A stretch of 5,313 nt of DNA from contig NZ_JBQCZW010000066.1 of assembly GCF_052089425.1 (NCBI RefSeq), forward strand, positions 1-5,313, in the 5' to 3' direction. This stretch comes from Ancrocorticia sp052089425 (GTDB lineage Bacteria > Actinomycetota > Actinomycetes > Actinomycetales > Actinomycetaceae). The position numbers and the translations under genes were made by a program. Shown here piece by piece: positions 4,356 to 5,313 of the stretch (positions are counted from its first letter, which is position 1; the number at the start of each line of letters is the position of its first letter). The notes below the pieces were generated by a model. It was not told the origin of the DNA, made no database searches, and worked only from the letters and a program-made list of their open reading frames with translations.

Positions 4356-5299
4356 AGAAGTGGCCGCGAATTCTGATTGCCGTGATCACGTTGGCTGGAG
4401 CCTCTGCGTGTACGTCCAACGCCGATACGTCCACGCCGGAAGGTGTGGCAACGGCATGGCTGCAGGCGCAGGAGGATGGGGACGCCGAGAAGCTTGCTGA
4501 ACTGACGTTGAGTCCGAAAGGGCACGATTGGATCGCGGAATCGCCGTGGCTCGCAACGCGAACCTCCGGAATCGTAGACGCTGAGCTCGTCAGAATTGAA
4601 GACAGCCCGGACCGCGATGAACCCGAGGCCCATGTGCGCTGGACGGTGGAGGGCGGTAACACCGTGGAAACCATCCTCACGCTGGAGAGTATGGGAAACA
4701 AGTACAAGGTGCGGCCACCGGAAAAAGGAGTGGCGAACCTCAGTCCGGCAGAGTTACAGGAACAGTGGGTGAGCCCGGATTCCCTGCATCTGGATCAGGG
4801 ATTCGTGCCCGAATGCCCCGGTGACGGCGAAGAAACGTGGTGCTATGACGCGAACGGTTTCTACGATTACCAAAGCAGCTCCAGTCAGCTACCGATGCTC
4901 CCTTTCGGGACGTATGAATATGTAGCGAGCTCACGGGCGTACGGCGTCACTGGCGCCTCGCAGGTGACGGCGGTCATTTCTGACTATGGCGATACGGAGA
5001 TCACGATCGAACCGGGATTGACCGTCAAACCTGAGGCGATCGAGGAGATCGATGGACTGCTAGCGGACTACATCGAGCGATGCCCCGTGGTTGGCCCCAA
5101 GGAGACGGGAGACTGTCAGGAACCTGAGGCCCCTGACGAGGTGACGATTCATGCCGATGGTTGGAGGATTGCCTACGGTGCACCTCCGGGCTCGCCCGGC
5201 ATCTTCTTGTATATGCGAGCAACGCCCGTGGACGGCGCAGGGGCTGCGCAGGAGATGGATATTCTTTTCCAGCACTTGGGTCAGGGCTGGCCGGACTAG
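4346..5299 (+). CDS. Lipoprotein with NTF2-like/DUF4878-type N-terminal region
   Basis: The product has 317 residues from the GTG at 4346. The N terminus MDVKKWPRILIAVITLAGASAC is a lipoprotein signal peptide: basic n-region, hydrophobic core, and lipobox Ala-Ser-Ala-Cys with Cys22 as the lipidated residue (Ala at -3 is allowed but less common than Leu). Next comes TPEGVATAWLQAQEDGDAEKLAELT (30-54), the opening helix typical of NTF2-like/DUF4878 secreted proteins, leading into a beta-rich part with VRWTVEGG and ILTLESMGNKYKVRPP up to about residue 125. The C-terminal half is unassigned and carries two Cys pairs, 157/166 and 246/257, that could form disulfides. A second GTG at 4352 would give a GTGA overlap with the preceding stop and start at MKKWPR; the signal peptide works with either. 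Probably a surface lipoprotein acting with its operon partner; the role is unknown. Confidence 0.87.
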   Translation: MDVKKWPRILIAVITLAGASACTSNADTSTPEGVATAWLQAQEDGDAEKLAELTLSPKGHDWIAESPWLATRTSGIVDAELVRIEDSPDRDEPEAHVRWTVEGGNTVETILTLESMGNKYKVRPPEKGVANLSPAELQEQWVSPDSLHLDQGFVPECPGDGEETWCYDANGFYDYQSSSSQLPMLPFGTYEYVASSRAYGVTGASQVTAVISDYGDTEITIEPGLTVKPEAIEEIDGLLADYIERCPVVGPKETGDCQEPEAPDEVTIHADGWRIAYGAPPGSPGIFLYMRATPVDGAGAAQEMDILFQHLGQGWPD

Positions 5300-5313
5300 G
5301 CCTCGATTGGACG

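Noticed and set aside
1..5313. CRISPR array, tRNA, rRNA, replication origin, or toxin-antitoxin pair.
   Set aside because: No regularly spaced repeats, no cloverleaf or rRNA-like sequence, no DnaA-box cluster and no paired small genes were seen.

Overview
The window looks like a chromosomal accessory segment from a high-GC Gram-positive bacterium (Actinomycetota). The base composition is moderately GC-rich, a TetR-family regulator and a divergent HSL-type hydrolase sit together, and four genes lack a Shine-Dalgarno sequence but carry a TANNNT hexamer ending exactly 7 bases before the ATG, which is the geometry of leaderless actinobacterial transcripts. The genus cannot be fixed from the sequence alone. 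No complete mobile element, rRNA, tRNA or CRISPR array is visible.

Layout. Bases 1-106 appear to be the 3' flank of something outside the window, possibly an insertion-sequence end, closed by a strong intrinsic terminator (71-106). Bases 206-763 (minus) encode a TetR-family repressor. It is divergent from a membrane-anchored alpha/beta hydrolase of the HSL/carboxylesterase type (812-1951, plus). The 48 bases between the two start codons are mostly a 37-bp near-perfect palindrome built from two tandem ACTACAGRTGTAGT dyads that overlap both -10 elements, so one operator probably controls both genes. Bases 1952-2440 hold no convincing gene but are rich in short repeats and inverted repeats, including a 14-bp sequence that is also found at the left edge of the window. 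An orphan acidic protein of unknown function follows (2441-2875, plus). It is convergent with a RibD C-terminal/dihydrofolate-reductase-like protein (2907-3473, minus), with a nested hairpin between them. At the right, a TTGACA promoter drives an overlapping two-gene unit: a single-pass membrane-anchored extracytoplasmic protein (3681-4355) and a lipoprotein with an NTF2-like/DUF4878-type front end (4346-5299).

How the genes may work together. The TetR/hydrolase pair reads as a small ligand-inducible unit: a repressor whose ligand may be an ester or acyl compound handled by the membrane-tethered hydrolase. The two right-hand proteins are translationally coupled and both face outside the cytoplasm, so they may act together at the cell surface, but neither has a recognisable enzymatic motif. 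The RibD_C-like protein and the 144-residue orphan have no visible link to either unit. The most distinctive features are the double-dyad operator, the consistent leaderless architecture, and the repeat-rich, unassigned 490-base gap.
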